This document shows positions 25,991 to 34,837 of a DNA stretch of 64,000 bases, in pieces. How positions within the stretch are numbered: position 1 is the stretch's first letter; each line of letters opens with the position of its first letter. A program made the position numbers and the translations under genes. Below the pieces are notes generated by a model. That model had not been told where the DNA came from. It made no database searches and saw nothing but the letters and a program-made list of their open reading frames with translations. Source of the stretch: Tolypothrix bouteillei VB521301 (GTDB lineage Bacteria > Cyanobacteriota > Cyanobacteriia > Cyanobacteriales > Nostocaceae); NCBI RefSeq assembly GCF_000760695.4, contig NZ_JHEG04000001.1:4980895-5044894 (forward strand). Reading direction: 5' to 3'.

Positions 25991-26524
25991 GTGGACTTAT
26001 CTCGGATTCCAGCTCAGCCCAAACCAGGTCTGCTCAACGTTTTAATTGAAATTGCAGGCGGAAGCAAAAACAAATACGAATATGATAAGGACCTACAGGC
26101 TTTTGCTCTGGACAGAGTTCTTTATTCGTCGGTAAGGTACCCCTATGACTATGGTTTTGTACCTAACACTCTAGCTGATGATGGCGATCCGCTTGATGGC
26201 ATTGTCATCATGGATGAGCCAACTTTTCCAGGATGTTTGATAGCCGCAAGACCAATTGGTATGTTAGAGATGATAGATGGTGGCGATCGCGATGAAAAAA
26301 TTCTTTGCGTTCCCGATAAAGACCCCCGATACGCTCATGTCAAATCCTTAAAAGACATTGCGCCACACAGACTGGCTGAAATAGAAGAGTTTTTCCGCAC
26401 TTACAAAAATTTGGAAAAAAAGGTTACAGAAATCCTCGGATGGCAAGATGTTGATACAGTCTCGCCATTGGTAGAAAAGTGTGTCAAAGCAGGTAGCGAA
26501 AAAGCTCGGGATTCAGAGTCTTAA
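25991..26524 (+). CDS. ppa: Inorganic pyrophosphatase (family I)
   Basis: A 177-residue soluble enzyme, starting with GTG, that hydrolyses pyrophosphate to phosphate. It shows the family I metal-site motif DGDPLDGIV (residues about 65-73), the N-terminal [15 protein letters not shown] with its Lys and Glu ligands, [11 protein letters not shown], and DKDPRY. Length and motifs are normal. Confidence 0.95.
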   Translation: MDLSRIPAQPKPGLLNVLIEIAGGSKNKYEYDKDLQAFALDRVLYSSVRYPYDYGFVPNTLADDGDPLDGIVIMDEPTFPGCLIAARPIGMLEMIDGGDRDEKILCVPDKDPRYAHVKSLKDIAPHRLAEIEEFFRTYKNLEKKVTEILGWQDVDTVSPLVEKCVKAGSEKARDSES

Positions 26525-26535
26525 GCTCAGTAGGG

Positions 26536-26573
26536 GTTGGAGGTTGGGGGTTAGCTCATTCCCAATCTCCAAC
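26536..26573. repeat. Imperfect hairpin of GTTGGAGGTTGGG type
   Basis: GTTGGAGGTTGGG (26536-26548) pairs with CCCAATCTCCAAC (26561-26573) with one mismatch. It is followed by more CCCCAATC units and lies between ppa and panD. Confidence 0.6.
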
Positions 26574-26637
26574 CCCCAATCCCCAATCCCTAGGTTATAA
26601 TCTAGAGTTATAACTGATACCTCATAACTGTTTTGCA

Positions 26638-27021
26638 ATGCAGCGCACGCTCCTCTTAGCAAAAATTCACAATTGCACTCTCACAGCAGCAAACATTAAC
26701 TATGTGGGAAGTATTAGTATCGATAGCCTTCTCATGGATAAAGCTGGTATCTTACCATACGAGTACGTGCATATAGTGAACATTAACAACGGCGAGCGTT
26801 TTACGACTTATGCGATTCCAGCACCAGCCAATTCAGGGGCAATTGAGTTGAATGGAGCAGCAGCACGTCTAGGCATTATGGGCGATCGCTTGATTATAAT
26901 GTCTTACGGGCAGTTCAGTTTGGAAGAGTTAAAAAATCACTCTCCCACCGTAGTCCTTGTGGATGAAAACAACCGACTAATGGAAGTGCGGCGTTATGAC
27001 GATCTGCTCAGTAGGACTTAA
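26638..27021 (+). CDS. panD: Aspartate 1-decarboxylase
   Basis: A 127-residue pyruvoyl-dependent enzyme converting aspartate to beta-alanine for pantothenate and CoA. The self-cleavage site is the Gly-Ser bond in YVGSISID (residues 24-25), which creates the pyruvoyl group. Further conserved parts are the catalytic Tyr-containing [10 protein letters not shown] and NGAAARL. Length is normal. It ends 11 bp before the ATG of the next gene, so they are probably co-transcribed. Confidence 0.95.
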   Translation: MQRTLLLAKIHNCTLTAANINYVGSISIDSLLMDKAGILPYEYVHIVNINNGERFTTYAIPAPANSGAIELNGAAARLGIMGDRLIIMSYGQFSLEELKNHSPTVVLVDENNRLMEVRRYDDLLSRT

Positions 27022-27032
27022 TTTTGACAAAC

Positions 27033-27935
27033 ATGCCAAACTCTGAACTGTCGCCTTTCCAAAACTACTCAACTCAAGAGCAACTCACTGAAGTTGAAAA
27101 ACCAGCATCGGATTTTTTAGTGCAATTTTGGGGCGTGCGGGGTTTGATTCCCAGCCCAGGTAACAACACCAGTCGATATGGTGGTAATACTGCTTGTGTA
27201 GAGATGCAGGTTGGAAAAAAACACTTAATTTTTGATGGGGGTACTGGTTTGCGTTTGCTCGGGAGAAGTTGGCTTTCAGAGAAGATAGAAGCTCACTTAT
27301 TCTTCACCAACTCCCAATCAAACCGCATTCAGGGATTTCCCTTTTTTGCGCCTGCATTTCTTGCAGAAAATTGTTTCCATATTTATGGGACAGCAGCGTT
27401 GAATGGAGCGTCTATCAAACAATGCCTTTGCGATCAAATGCTCCAACCGCACTTTCCCTACCCATTACAAATTATGCAATCAGACCTGCACTTTCATAAT
27501 TTTGCCCCAGGTAAGGTCTTTAAGGTAGATGATATTACGATCGCAACGGCATTGATCAACCGCCACCAAAAATCAGTAGGCTACCGAGTCACTTGGCAAG
27601 AGTACAGTGTTGCTTACATTACAGATTTACCTCAAAGCTTAAGCGATACAGATAAGGAACACATTGCACAACTAACGAAAGGTGTAGATTTATTGATTGC
27701 CAATGCAACCTACACCCCCCCATCTATACGAATTCACCAGCACGCAGAAATTTACTGGAAGACATCAGTTGATTTAGCTCAACATCTCGATGCTAAATTG
27801 CTGGCTATTTCTCACCATCATCCAGATGACTGTGATGATTTTCTTGATGAGGTGCAAACTGAGGTTCAATCTGTCTTTCCCAAAGCAGTATTAGCCCGTG
27901 AGGGCTTGGTTTTAACAGTGAGCCGTCACTGTTAA
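27033..27935 (+). CDS. MBL-fold protein lacking the metal-binding HxHxDH motif
   Basis: About 300 residues from ATG 27033. It keeps the frame of a cyanobacterial MBL family, with VQFWGVRGLIPSPG, SRYGGNTACVEM and FDGGTGLR, but where active members read THFHWDHIQG this protein reads TNSQSNRIQG, so the three His and the Asp that bind metal are all changed. The later Asp ligand of the DAQY type is Asn (IANATYTP). The C-terminal ISHHHPDDCDDFL survives. The frame is intact, so it is probably a non-enzymatic paralogue with a binding or regulatory role. Its last 24 bp overlap the convergent cnaT-like gene. Confidence 0.85.
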   Translation: MPNSELSPFQNYSTQEQLTEVEKPASDFLVQFWGVRGLIPSPGNNTSRYGGNTACVEMQVGKKHLIFDGGTGLRLLGRSWLSEKIEAHLFFTNSQSNRIQGFPFFAPAFLAENCFHIYGTAALNGASIKQCLCDQMLQPHFPYPLQIMQSDLHFHNFAPGKVFKVDDITIATALINRHQKSVGYRVTWQEYSVAYITDLPQSLSDTDKEHIAQLTKGVDLLIANATYTPPSIRIHQHAEIYWKTSVDLAQHLDAKLLAISHHHPDDCDDFLDEVQTEVQSVFPKAVLAREGLVLTVSRHC

Positions 27936-28976
27936 AAGTTCTTGCAGTTTTTCAGCAACTGTACCATTCGTAATTAATTTTTTGGCCTTGGCTATACCGT
28001 CTTGCATATCCGAACAAATTCCAGCACGCCAGAGGTAAAATCCCCCGTTCCATAAAGCCGTGTCCGTAAGTTCTGAAGATTGTCCATCCAAGACTCCCTT
28101 TATACTCGCAATCAGTTCTTCCAAAGAACCTAAAGGTACATTTTTTGTAGCAAAGCCAAAATCGCGAGCGGCTAGATGCAATCGTTCTATGGGTGCTATA
28201 CCCGCTTCGGTGGGTGTTGCTCCTCCCAAACCAATAATTGCTGTGCGATCGCGTGGTAAGTCACAACTCCCTTCCAAACCCTTGACTGTTGTAAAATAAG
28301 AGACACCTTGTAGTGCCAGTGCCGTTTGGAATAAACCTTCTGTAGGTGGGTGAACGAATCCGGTGATAATGTGAGCATCCCCCGCATAAGGACACCAAAT
28401 CAATTCCATTGTTGCAAATGGCGGACGCTTACCCAGCTGATCGCGATACTCCCAAAGACGTTCAGTTAAGGGAAAATGCAGGGGAGTATAAATAAATCCT
28501 ATTCCCGTTTGCTCAAAGACGTATTGGGTTTTTTCTAATGACAACCCAGTCCAATCGACACCCAATCCTTGCCAAATATCTATTAACGGTAACCCATACT
28601 TAGTAGGTTTGCGATTCCCGCCATGCATGACTACGGGCTGTCCGGATACTGCTAGCAGCAAAGCTGTTACAGGGCTAATAGGAGCAGTGCGAGTTCTACC
28701 ATCATAAGGTATGCCCAAAACAATCGCTTTGCGTTCGCTGCTAATGGGTTGTAATTTTGGTCCCAATTCATGGTATGTATCCAACATACCCGCTATCTCT
28801 TCTGCTGTAGGACGTTTAATCCGGTGAGCAATCAGGAACGCTCCTATTTGGGCTGGAGTTGCTTCTCCTAGTAGCATCATCCTAGTTGCTGTGGCTGCTT
28901 CAGCACGAGTTAAACTCTCAGAAGTGTGTTCGCCACTGCCTACCTTTTTTAGTAATTCCCTGAATACTATACTCAT
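27912..28976 (-). CDS. cnaT: CnaT-like protein (anthranilate phosphoribosyltransferase family, atypical)
   Basis: A 354-residue member of the TrpD/nucleoside phosphorylase class III fold: a helical N-terminal domain with GEATPAQIGAFLIAHRIK and a C-terminal alpha/beta domain. The TrpD phosphate motif GTGGD is replaced by GIPYDGRTRTAPIS, so a role in tryptophan synthesis is unlikely. In Anabaena PCC 7120 a gene of this kind next to ntcB, cnaT, is needed for expression of the nirA operon (from memory of published work). Here it also sits just downstream of ntcB, on the same strand and beside the nitrate genes, which supports the name. The mechanism is unknown. Confidence 0.75.
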   Translation of the reverse strand: MSIVFRELLKKVGSGEHTSESLTRAEAATATRMMLLGEATPAQIGAFLIAHRIKRPTAEEIAGMLDTYHELGPKLQPISSERKAIVLGIPYDGRTRTAPISPVTALLLAVSGQPVVMHGGNRKPTKYGLPLIDIWQGLGVDWTGLSLEKTQYVFEQTGIGFIYTPLHFPLTERLWEYRDQLGKRPPFATMELIWCPYAGDAHIITGFVHPPTEGLFQTALALQGVSYFTTVKGLEGSCDLPRDRTAIIGLGGATPTEAGIAPIERLHLAARDFGFATKNVPLGSLEELIASIKGVLDGQSSELTDTALWNGGFYLWRAGICSDMQDGIAKAKKLITNGTVAEKLQELLTVTAHC

Positions 28977-28983
28977 GTGTCAA

Positions 28984-29100
28984 GAGGGTTAGTAGTTAGT
29001 CGTTGGTTGTTAGTTGTTGGTTGTTGTTGTTTGTTGTTAGTAGTTAGTTATGCCACTAACTACTATCTACTAACCACTATCTACTAACAACTAACCACTC
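28984..29100. repeat. STRR tract of TAGTTGT/ACTAACA units
   Basis: Tandem 7-base units such as GTTAGTT and GTTGGTT run into their reverse complements (ACTAACT, ACTATCT), forming a large imperfect hairpin between cnaT and ntcB. Confidence 0.8.
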
Positions 29101-29104
29101 ACAC

Positions 29105-30055
29105 TTAAGAAGCAGAACGCAAGACAGATTCTGCTTGTGGCGGAATGTTTTCTTTAACTAATTGCCAAAAATGCTTGATTGGCGGTATTTGCAGGCGATC
29201 GTGAGTTGTTACCATCACCACCTGGCGAGTTAAACTAGAACCATCAGATGCAGAACTATTGGTATTAGAGGCTAGAGCCCGCACAGCAAGAGTTGGATCG
29301 TTGCGAGCTTCTACAAGTGCTGAATAAGGAAGCAAAGCGACAAGTTCTCCTTGACGCACCACTCCTCTAAAAGCATCGAGGGTGTTGACTTCTAAAGCTG
29401 CTTGTAGCCGAGCATCCAATCGCTCAAATCGATCTTGTACTAAACGTTGCATCCCATAACCGTCCTTAAAGACGACTTGCGGGTAACGAACTAGTTCCGA
29501 CCAGGGTATGCTGTCATATTGTGCTAGGGGATGATTTGTTGCTGTTAAAACTTCTATGGGTTCATCATAAAGGACTTCAACCACCATTTCTTTCCCGGCG
29601 GTCAAAAAGCGATTGTTCATTACAATTGCTAAATCCACCAATCCATCTTTCAGGACTTTTAATGCTCGGTCACTACCTAGCGAGGTTACCCGCAATTGCA
29701 CTTCTGGATAATCATGACAGAATTTTTGCAAAACTGGTGGTAGGTAATAGGCACACAAGGAGTGAATTGCTGCAATACAAAGTTCTGGCTGTTTTCCAGC
29801 CAGCAAATCACCTATCTCTTGTGTAGCACTTTGCCACTCCTGACAAATTTTACGAGCGCGGGGAAGTAAGCACTCACCTGCGAGTGTCAACTTTGCTTGA
29901 CTTGTTCTGTGGAACAGTTCCAATCCCACATCTTCTTCAAGCGCCTGGATTTGACGGCTGATTGTCGATTGGGTCACACCACATTTTCGTGCTGCTGCTT
30001 GGAAACTGCCAGTTTCTGCGATTGCCAAAAAGGCTTGCAACTGCTCTAGTCGCAT
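29105..30055 (-). CDS. ntcB: LysR-type nitrogen assimilation activator NtcB
   Basis: A 316-residue LysR regulator: N-terminal winged HTH (residues 1-60; LQAFLAIAETGSFQAAARKC, QSTISRQIQALE) and the effector domain after it (CIAAIHSLCAYYLPPVLQKF, VLYDEPIEVLTATNHPLA, VFKDGYGMQRLVQ). NtcB is the nitrite-responsive activator of nitrate assimilation genes; name and context (cnaT-like below, nrt/nir/nar beyond) agree. Its promoter has a perfect NtcA site at 30100-30113. Candidate NtcB targets are the double palindrome upstream of nirA. Confidence 0.92.
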   Translation of the reverse strand: MRLEQLQAFLAIAETGSFQAAARKCGVTQSTISRQIQALEEDVGLELFHRTSQAKLTLAGECLLPRARKICQEWQSATQEIGDLLAGKQPELCIAAIHSLCAYYLPPVLQKFCHDYPEVQLRVTSLGSDRALKVLKDGLVDLAIVMNNRFLTAGKEMVVEVLYDEPIEVLTATNHPLAQYDSIPWSELVRYPQVVFKDGYGMQRLVQDRFERLDARLQAALEVNTLDAFRGVVRQGELVALLPYSALVEARNDPTLAVRALASNTNSSASDGSSLTRQVVMVTTHDRLQIPPIKHFWQLVKENIPPQAESVLRSAS

Positions 30056-30099
30056 TTTTATGTAGCCTGAATTACACTTATGGCTCTCATTAAATTAAC

Positions 30100-30113
30100 G
30101 TACTTTCCGGTAC
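30100..30113 (-). promoter_or_regulatory. NtcA-binding site upstream of ntcB
   Basis: Perfect GTA-N8-TAC (N8 is CTTTCCGG on the plus strand), 45 bp before the ntcB start codon. The -10 at the expected distance on the minus strand is weak (TAAGTG at about 30080-30075), so activation is likely but the promoter type is uncertain. Confidence 0.7.
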
Positions 30114-30311
30114 AAATTGGTAGACTGTGTTACAAGAATTCTTTAACAAGGAATTTTTGGGTAATTTCGCAGGAAGCCTCTCATTTACACGCGACACTTA
30201 AGCTATCGTGTATATAATTTGCAACATTCTGAGTTGATAAAAATGAGTCAAACCCTCCCCCAATCTCTCTCTCGGTCAATATGAGAAAATTAAAGGCAGC
30301 ACAGCTTAGTA

Positions 30312-31595
30312 TTATCCCTTACCTTCTCCATAACGCTCGGGAGATAAATTTTTCAGTGCAGCAACTGCATGCAATCTTACTTGTACGTCTCGATCTACTG
30401 CCATCTGTGTTAACGTGCTGACTGCTTGCTTGTTCCCTAATTGACCTAAAGATAAGGCGATCGCACTTTTAATACTCGAAATTTCAAGTGATGGATGGTT
30501 TTTTTGAACAATCTCTAGTAAAACTTCTGTGGCTTTATTCTGAAGTACTAAATGGCTGACTCTCCCCAAAACAGTAACGATTTCTTGCCACACAGTTGGT
30601 ACTTCTAACTGATAGAATGCTTGCTGCAAATACTCTATACCTGATAGTGTTCCGATCCAACTTAAAGCTCGGATGGCTTCTAATTGCAACCGGGTTGGTG
30701 TATGAGGCGAGACTAATACCTGAAATAAGGGCTGTGTTGCAGTGTCACTCCCTATTTTAGAAAGAGCGATCGCCGCCGCACAACACACGTCTAAGTCAAA
30801 ATCGTAAAGCTTTTGTTGGAGTTTAGCTACCAAGTCCAATTCTGAAAGCAAATCGCGAAGAAAACCCAAACCCAGCACAGCCTCTTTTCTCACTGGGGCG
30901 GCTATATCATCCAAAGCATTTAAAAGCACTGGAGGGACGCGAGGATCGTGAAAGCTGCTAAGCGCTTCAATTGCTGCTACTCGTATTGTCATCTGTGGAT
31001 CTCGTGCTACACCTAACAAAGGTGTGATAATTTCCCTGTGTCGAATACAAGCAAGTGCTTTCACCGCTAAAAGACGCGTTTCTTCACTATGAATGGAATT
31101 GTTGTAACGACTGTGCTCGCCAATGTCCTCTTGCAATAAAAATTCTGTTAGGGTAGCGATCGCAATCGTACCCATTTGTCCCAGAGCTGTCGCTGCGACT
31201 TCCTTTATTTCCTCATTTTCACTCCTTTTCAGCAAGTGCATCAAAGGCGCGATCGCATCCCGGCTTTTCAAATCACCTAAAATTCTTGCTGCATACCAGC
31301 GCAATTCTTCCTCCGCGCCTTCATCTTCTAAAATAGCAATGAGTTCGGGAAGAACAATTTTTCCCAAGCGGGGAAACACTTTAGCAATTTCCCAACGCTG
31401 CTGAAAATCCCCACTTTCTAGGGCTGAAAGTGCAAGTTCCAACAAATATTCTTGATTTTTCTCTTCTTTAGGATATTCTGAATTTTCTATCAGAGTCAAC
31501 TGTTGCAAACTTTGAATTAGTAAAGACCAATTGGCTGCTTCATACGCCTCCTCTGCTTGTAACAAGAGTTGATGGATGTTCTTCACAATTGCCAT
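30312..31595 (-). CDS. HEAT-repeat protein of the nitrate locus
   Basis: About 427 residues made of PBS-lyase/HEAT repeats, for example ARILGDLKSRDAIAPLMHLL, AATALGQMG, AAIEALSSFHDPRVPPVL and AAIALSKIG. HEAT proteins of this type act as scaffolds or chaperones in assembling cofactor-bearing proteins. In Anabaena a related gene sits beside nirA and has been linked with nitrite reductase (from memory, not certain). I place the start at ATG 31595 (MAIVKNIHQLLLQAEEAYEA), five codons inside the longest frame. It is divergent from nrtA across a 545-bp gap. Confidence 0.75.
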   Translation of the reverse strand: MAIVKNIHQLLLQAEEAYEAANWSLLIQSLQQLTLIENSEYPKEEKNQEYLLELALSALESGDFQQRWEIAKVFPRLGKIVLPELIAILEDEGAEEELRWYAARILGDLKSRDAIAPLMHLLKRSENEEIKEVAATALGQMGTIAIATLTEFLLQEDIGEHSRYNNSIHSEETRLLAVKALACIRHREIITPLLGVARDPQMTIRVAAIEALSSFHDPRVPPVLLNALDDIAAPVRKEAVLGLGFLRDLLSELDLVAKLQQKLYDFDLDVCCAAAIALSKIGSDTATQPLFQVLVSPHTPTRLQLEAIRALSWIGTLSGIEYLQQAFYQLEVPTVWQEIVTVLGRVSHLVLQNKATEVLLEIVQKNHPSLEISSIKSAIALSLGQLGNKQAVSTLTQMAVDRDVQVRLHAVAALKNLSPERYGEGKG

Positions 31596-31652
31596 ACTTT
31601 CCAAACACACTTAACAAATTCATTCTAATCATTTGTATTGAGAATCACAAAA

Positions 31653-31676
31653 CCCGATTTCTTATAGGAAATCGGG
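31653..31676. repeat. Dispersed hairpin CCCGATTTC...GAAATCGGG
   Basis: Nine-bp perfect stem, loop TTATAG, between the divergent HEAT and nrtA genes. A sister hairpin lies at 31893-31920. Confidence 0.7.
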
Positions 31677-31802
31677 CGGATTGGAAACTCTATCAATATA
31701 AACGTGCTTTGTTTAAATTAATTGTTTTACCTGGCTTTTGAATTCCTGTTATGTAAAAAACGCATTAATTTTATACTTTTTTTGCAAAATATAACAAATT
31801 TG

Positions 31803-31816
31803 GTAACTAAGTATAC
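31803..31816 (+). promoter_or_regulatory. NtcA-activated class II promoter of nrtA
   Basis: Perfect GTA-N8-TAC (N8 is ACTAAGTA) with a TAN3T box TAATTT at 31839-31844, 22 bp further on. This puts the site at about -41.5 relative to a start near 31851, the canonical NtcA geometry. It lies 325 bp upstream of the nrtA ATG. Confidence 0.88.
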
Positions 31817-31892
31817 GATTTTAATGATTTTTCAAGTTTAATTTATAGACTGTTACGCAATTACACAATCTGCAATTCAGTAGATATTTGAA

Positions 31893-31920
31893 TACCCGAT
31901 TTCTCACATGAAGTCGGGTA
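31893..31920. repeat. Dispersed hairpin TACCCGA...TCGGGTA
   Basis: Seven-bp perfect outer stem with further near-pairing inside. In the nrtA leader, downstream of the predicted transcription start, so it would be part of the mRNA. Confidence 0.65.
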
Positions 31921-32140
31921 CCTAGCCGCCCATCAGAATTCATGCGGTCAAGTACTAGATATTAAACTTTTCTCAAAAAAGTTTGCGATCGACCCTTCTT
32001 TTTAAGGCAATGCGCTCGCGATCTTTGACGTGGGTAAAAACTTTAAAATTTGTTCTCATCATTTAGAGATGAGTAGTTAATCGTTCTACTAGTCTCTAAG
32101 CCCTAACCCCTAATCTCTGAACTCTCTTTTCAAAAAGACA

Positions 32141-33466
32141 ATGACAAAGTTTTCCAGAAGACAATTTATTTTGACTGCAAGTGCGACCACAGTTGGATCG
32201 ATCTTGGCGCACGGTTGTTCCTCTAATAAAGTAACTTCAGATACCTCTGATGCTCCTAATAATGCGGTAAACACTGTTGCCAATGTAACTACAGCAGCCA
32301 ATTTACCGAAAGTAGAAACAACCAAGGCAAAGCTGGGATTTATTCCTTTGACTGATGCAGCGCCTCTAATTATTGCCAAAGAGAAAGGCTTTTTTGCCAA
32401 ATATGGCATGACAGATGTAGAAGTCATCAAGCAAAAATCATGGCCTGTAACCCGTGATAATTTAAAAATAGGCTCAGCTGGTGATGGTATTGATGGAGCA
32501 CATATTCTCAGCCCAATGCCCTATTTGCTCACTATCAATGATAAAGTGCCAATGTATCTTTTGGCACGATTAAATATTAACGGTCAGGCTATTTCTGTTG
32601 CTAACAAATTAAAAGATTTCAAGGTTGGTTTGGAGAGTAAAGCCCTCAAACAAGCTGTTAGTCAAGCCAAATCAGAGCAAAAATCTATGAAGGTTGCGAT
32701 GACCTTCCCCGGTGGAACGCACGATTTGTGGATGCGTTATTGGTTAGCCGCAGGTGGTCTTGAACCCAATCAGGATTTAGTACTCGAACCAGTACCACCA
32801 CCACAAATGGTGGCAAACATGAAAGTTGGAACAGTCGATGCATTCTGTGTAGGAGAACCTTGGAACGCCCAATTGGTCAGCCAAAAATTAGGCTATACAG
32901 CACTTGTCACGGGTGAGTTGTGGAAAAACCATCCAGAAAAAGCTTTTGCCATGCGAAAAGACTGGGTTGACAAAAATCCCAATGCAGCACAAGCACTGTT
33001 AATGGCAATTATGGAAGCCCAGCAATGGTGCGATAAACCCGAAAATAAAGAAGAAATGTGCAAAATTTGCTCTGGGCGCAAGTATTTTAACGTCGCTGTA
33101 GCAGATATTTTAGAGCGGTCTAAAGGCAATATTGATTACGGTGATGGACGTAAAGTCAGCGATTCTCCACTGAGAATGAAGTTCTGGAAAGATAACGCCT
33201 CTTATCCATACAAGAGCCACGATCTATGGTTCCTTACAGAAAATATTCGCTGGGGCTATTTGCCAAAAGAGACCAAAATTAAGGAAATTGTAGACCAAGT
33301 GAATAAAGAAGATTTGTGGAAGAAAGCAGCAAAAGCTTTGGGCGTCCCTGACTCAGAAATCCCCACTAGCTCTTCTCGTGGAGTGGAAACTTTCTTTGAT
33401 GGTGTCAAATTTGACCCAGAGAAGCCAGAAGAGTATTTGCAAAGTTTAAAGGTTAAGAGTTTATAG
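32141..33466 (+). CDS. nrtA: Nitrate/nitrite ABC transporter substrate-binding lipoprotein NrtA
   Basis: This 441-residue protein starts with SRRQFILTASATTVGSILAHG followed by Cys, a twin-arginine-like start with a lipobox (LAHGC), so it should be exported and lipid-anchored. The mature part is the NrtA/CmpA-like binding domain: LGFIPLTDAAPLIIAKEKGFF, MTFPGGTHDLWMRYWLAAGG, DAFCVGEPWNAQLV and MEAQQWCDKPENKEEMC. It captures nitrate and nitrite in the periplasm for NrtBCD. Transcription should start from the NtcA promoter near 31851. A 446-bp repeat-filled gap separates it from nrtB. Confidence 0.95.
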   Translation: MTKFSRRQFILTASATTVGSILAHGCSSNKVTSDTSDAPNNAVNTVANVTTAANLPKVETTKAKLGFIPLTDAAPLIIAKEKGFFAKYGMTDVEVIKQKSWPVTRDNLKIGSAGDGIDGAHILSPMPYLLTINDKVPMYLLARLNINGQAISVANKLKDFKVGLESKALKQAVSQAKSEQKSMKVAMTFPGGTHDLWMRYWLAAGGLEPNQDLVLEPVPPPQMVANMKVGTVDAFCVGEPWNAQLVSQKLGYTALVTGELWKNHPEKAFAMRKDWVDKNPNAAQALLMAIMEAQQWCDKPENKEEMCKICSGRKYFNVAVADILERSKGNIDYGDGRKVSDSPLRMKFWKDNASYPYKSHDLWFLTENIRWGYLPKETKIKEIVDQVNKEDLWKKAAKALGVPDSEIPTSSSRGVETFFDGVKFDPEKPEEYLQSLKVKSL

Positions 33467-33745
33467 CTAATGGCTAATGGCTAATGGTGAGACCAGCCCT
33501 GTAGGCGGGTTTCCCGCCGTAGGGGACTGGCGAACCCGAAGGGCTAATGGCTAATGGCTAATGGCTAATGGCTAATGGTGAGACCAGTTCTGTGACAGGT
33601 TTCCGGCGCTCTGGTGAGTGGCGTCTTGCTCTTGCAGTCATAGCCTGCGACATTGCGAAGGTATGTGCTTAGCACTTAACATGTCGCGCCACCAACGAGA
33701 GGTCTCCATCTCCTTTGGAGATACCCCAAGAGCTAATGACTAATA
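33465..33745 (+). repeat. STRR tract (GCTAATG)n with embedded repeat arm
   Basis: Runs of GCTAATG heptamers begin at the nrtA stop and flank two related GTGAGACCAG... elements, at 33487 and in degenerate form near 33577. The motif GGCGACATGTT-like and GTCTCCATCTCC words follow. No coding frame is present. Confidence 0.85.
33481..33548 (+). repeat. 68-bp inverted repeat, left arm (flanking nrtB-nrtC)
   Basis: Matches the reverse complement of 36971-37038 at 67 of 68 bases. It contains AGCCCTGTAGGCGGGTTTCC and CGCCGTAGGGGACTGGCGAA. The arms are 3.4 kb apart and enclose nrtB and nrtC. Confidence 0.9.
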
Positions 33746-33830
33746 TAGCAATCCTAATTTGAGATCTAAACAAGGGGGACAAGCCAGACAAGCGAGACAA
33801 GATGTGTTTGTAAATCATTTAGGACTGCTA

Positions 33831-33886
33831 TAGCAATTAGCAATTAGCAATTAGCAATTAGCTATTAGCTATTAGCCATTAGCATT
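33831..33886 (+). repeat. STRR tract (CAATTAG/CTATTAG)n before nrtB
   Basis: Tandem AGCAATT and AGCTATT heptamers ending 26 bp upstream of nrtB. They are complementary to the GCTAATG units after nrtA, so the nrtA-nrtB spacer RNA could fold into a long hairpin. Confidence 0.85.
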
Positions 33887-33912
33887 AAAATAAATTTTGG
33901 AGATAAAAAATA

Positions 33913-34758
33913 ATGACTGCAACCCTTGGGAATCGTACCCGGAAAAGAAAGGCTCAGAAAGAGCTCGCTCAATTGATATCTAAAAAAGTTGTTCCGCCAA
34001 TCGTAGCGCTTGTACTTTTTTTGGCTGTTTGGCAATTACTGTGTTCTACCTTAAACTCGAATTTACCCGGTCCAATAGAAACTTTTTCAGAAACTTGGGA
34101 CCCTTTTATTATTCAACCATTCTTTGATAATGGAGGAAATGATAAAGGATTGGGCTGGCAACTTCTTAATAGTTTGGGACGAGTTGGCTTGGGATTTTCT
34201 CTATCAGCTTTTTTCGGTATTTTTCTGGGTATGTTCATAGGATCTAACCAATTTTTTTATAATGCTGTCGATCCTCTTTTCCAAGTCCTGCGAACTGTTC
34301 CACCTTTAGCTTGGTTGCCTATTTCTCTAGCTGCTTTTCAGCAAGCCAATCCTTCTGCAATTTTTGTGATTTTTATCACCTCAATTTGGCCTATTCTTAT
34401 CAATACTACAGTAGGAGTTCAGCAACTTCCTCAAGATTATAGGAATGTTGCGAGAGTCTTGAAATTAAGAGGGAGTAAGTATTTTTTCAAAATCTTGTTT
34501 CCCGCAACCGTTCCCTATATCTTTACTGGGTTGAGAATTGGTATTGGCTTGTCCTGGTTGGCAATTGTAGCAGCAGAAATGTTGGTTGGTGGTGTGGGTA
34601 TTGGTTCATTTATTTGGGATGCATATAACACGACAACTGAAACTAATCTCAGCGAGATTATCTTGGCACTGATTTATGTTGGTTTAGTCGGTTTAATACT
34701 AGATAAATTGGTTGCTTTTGTTGCTAGAAAAGTTGTTCCAGAAGAACAAAAGAATTAG
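33913..34758 (+). CDS. nrtB: Nitrate ABC transporter permease NrtB
   Basis: A 281-residue inner membrane permease with about six hydrophobic segments. It has PPIVALVLFLAVWQLLC (helix 1), FQVLRTVPPLAWLPISLAAF (the conserved loop before the EAA region), VFITSIWPI-type and FPATVPYIFTGLRIGIGLSW, which forms the EAA motif contacting the ATPases NrtC and NrtD. A good GGAG ribosome binding site lies 11 bp upstream. It is the second gene of nrtABCD. Confidence 0.95.
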   Translation: MTATLGNRTRKRKAQKELAQLISKKVVPPIVALVLFLAVWQLLCSTLNSNLPGPIETFSETWDPFIIQPFFDNGGNDKGLGWQLLNSLGRVGLGFSLSAFFGIFLGMFIGSNQFFYNAVDPLFQVLRTVPPLAWLPISLAAFQQANPSAIFVIFITSIWPILINTTVGVQQLPQDYRNVARVLKLRGSKYFFKILFPATVPYIFTGLRIGIGLSWLAIVAAEMLVGGVGIGSFIWDAYNTTTETNLSEIILALIYVGLVGLILDKLVAFVARKVVPEEQKN

Positions 34759-34837
34759 CAATAAATAGTTATCAAAACTACTAAATATGTACGAATGCGG
34801 CGGACTAGTAACCCTACTAACTACTAACATTTAACCA

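Noticed and set aside
27912..28976. Assignment as TrpD (tryptophan biosynthesis)
   Set aside because: The GTGGD phosphate-binding motif is missing and the gene sits with ntcB; CnaT-like is the better call.
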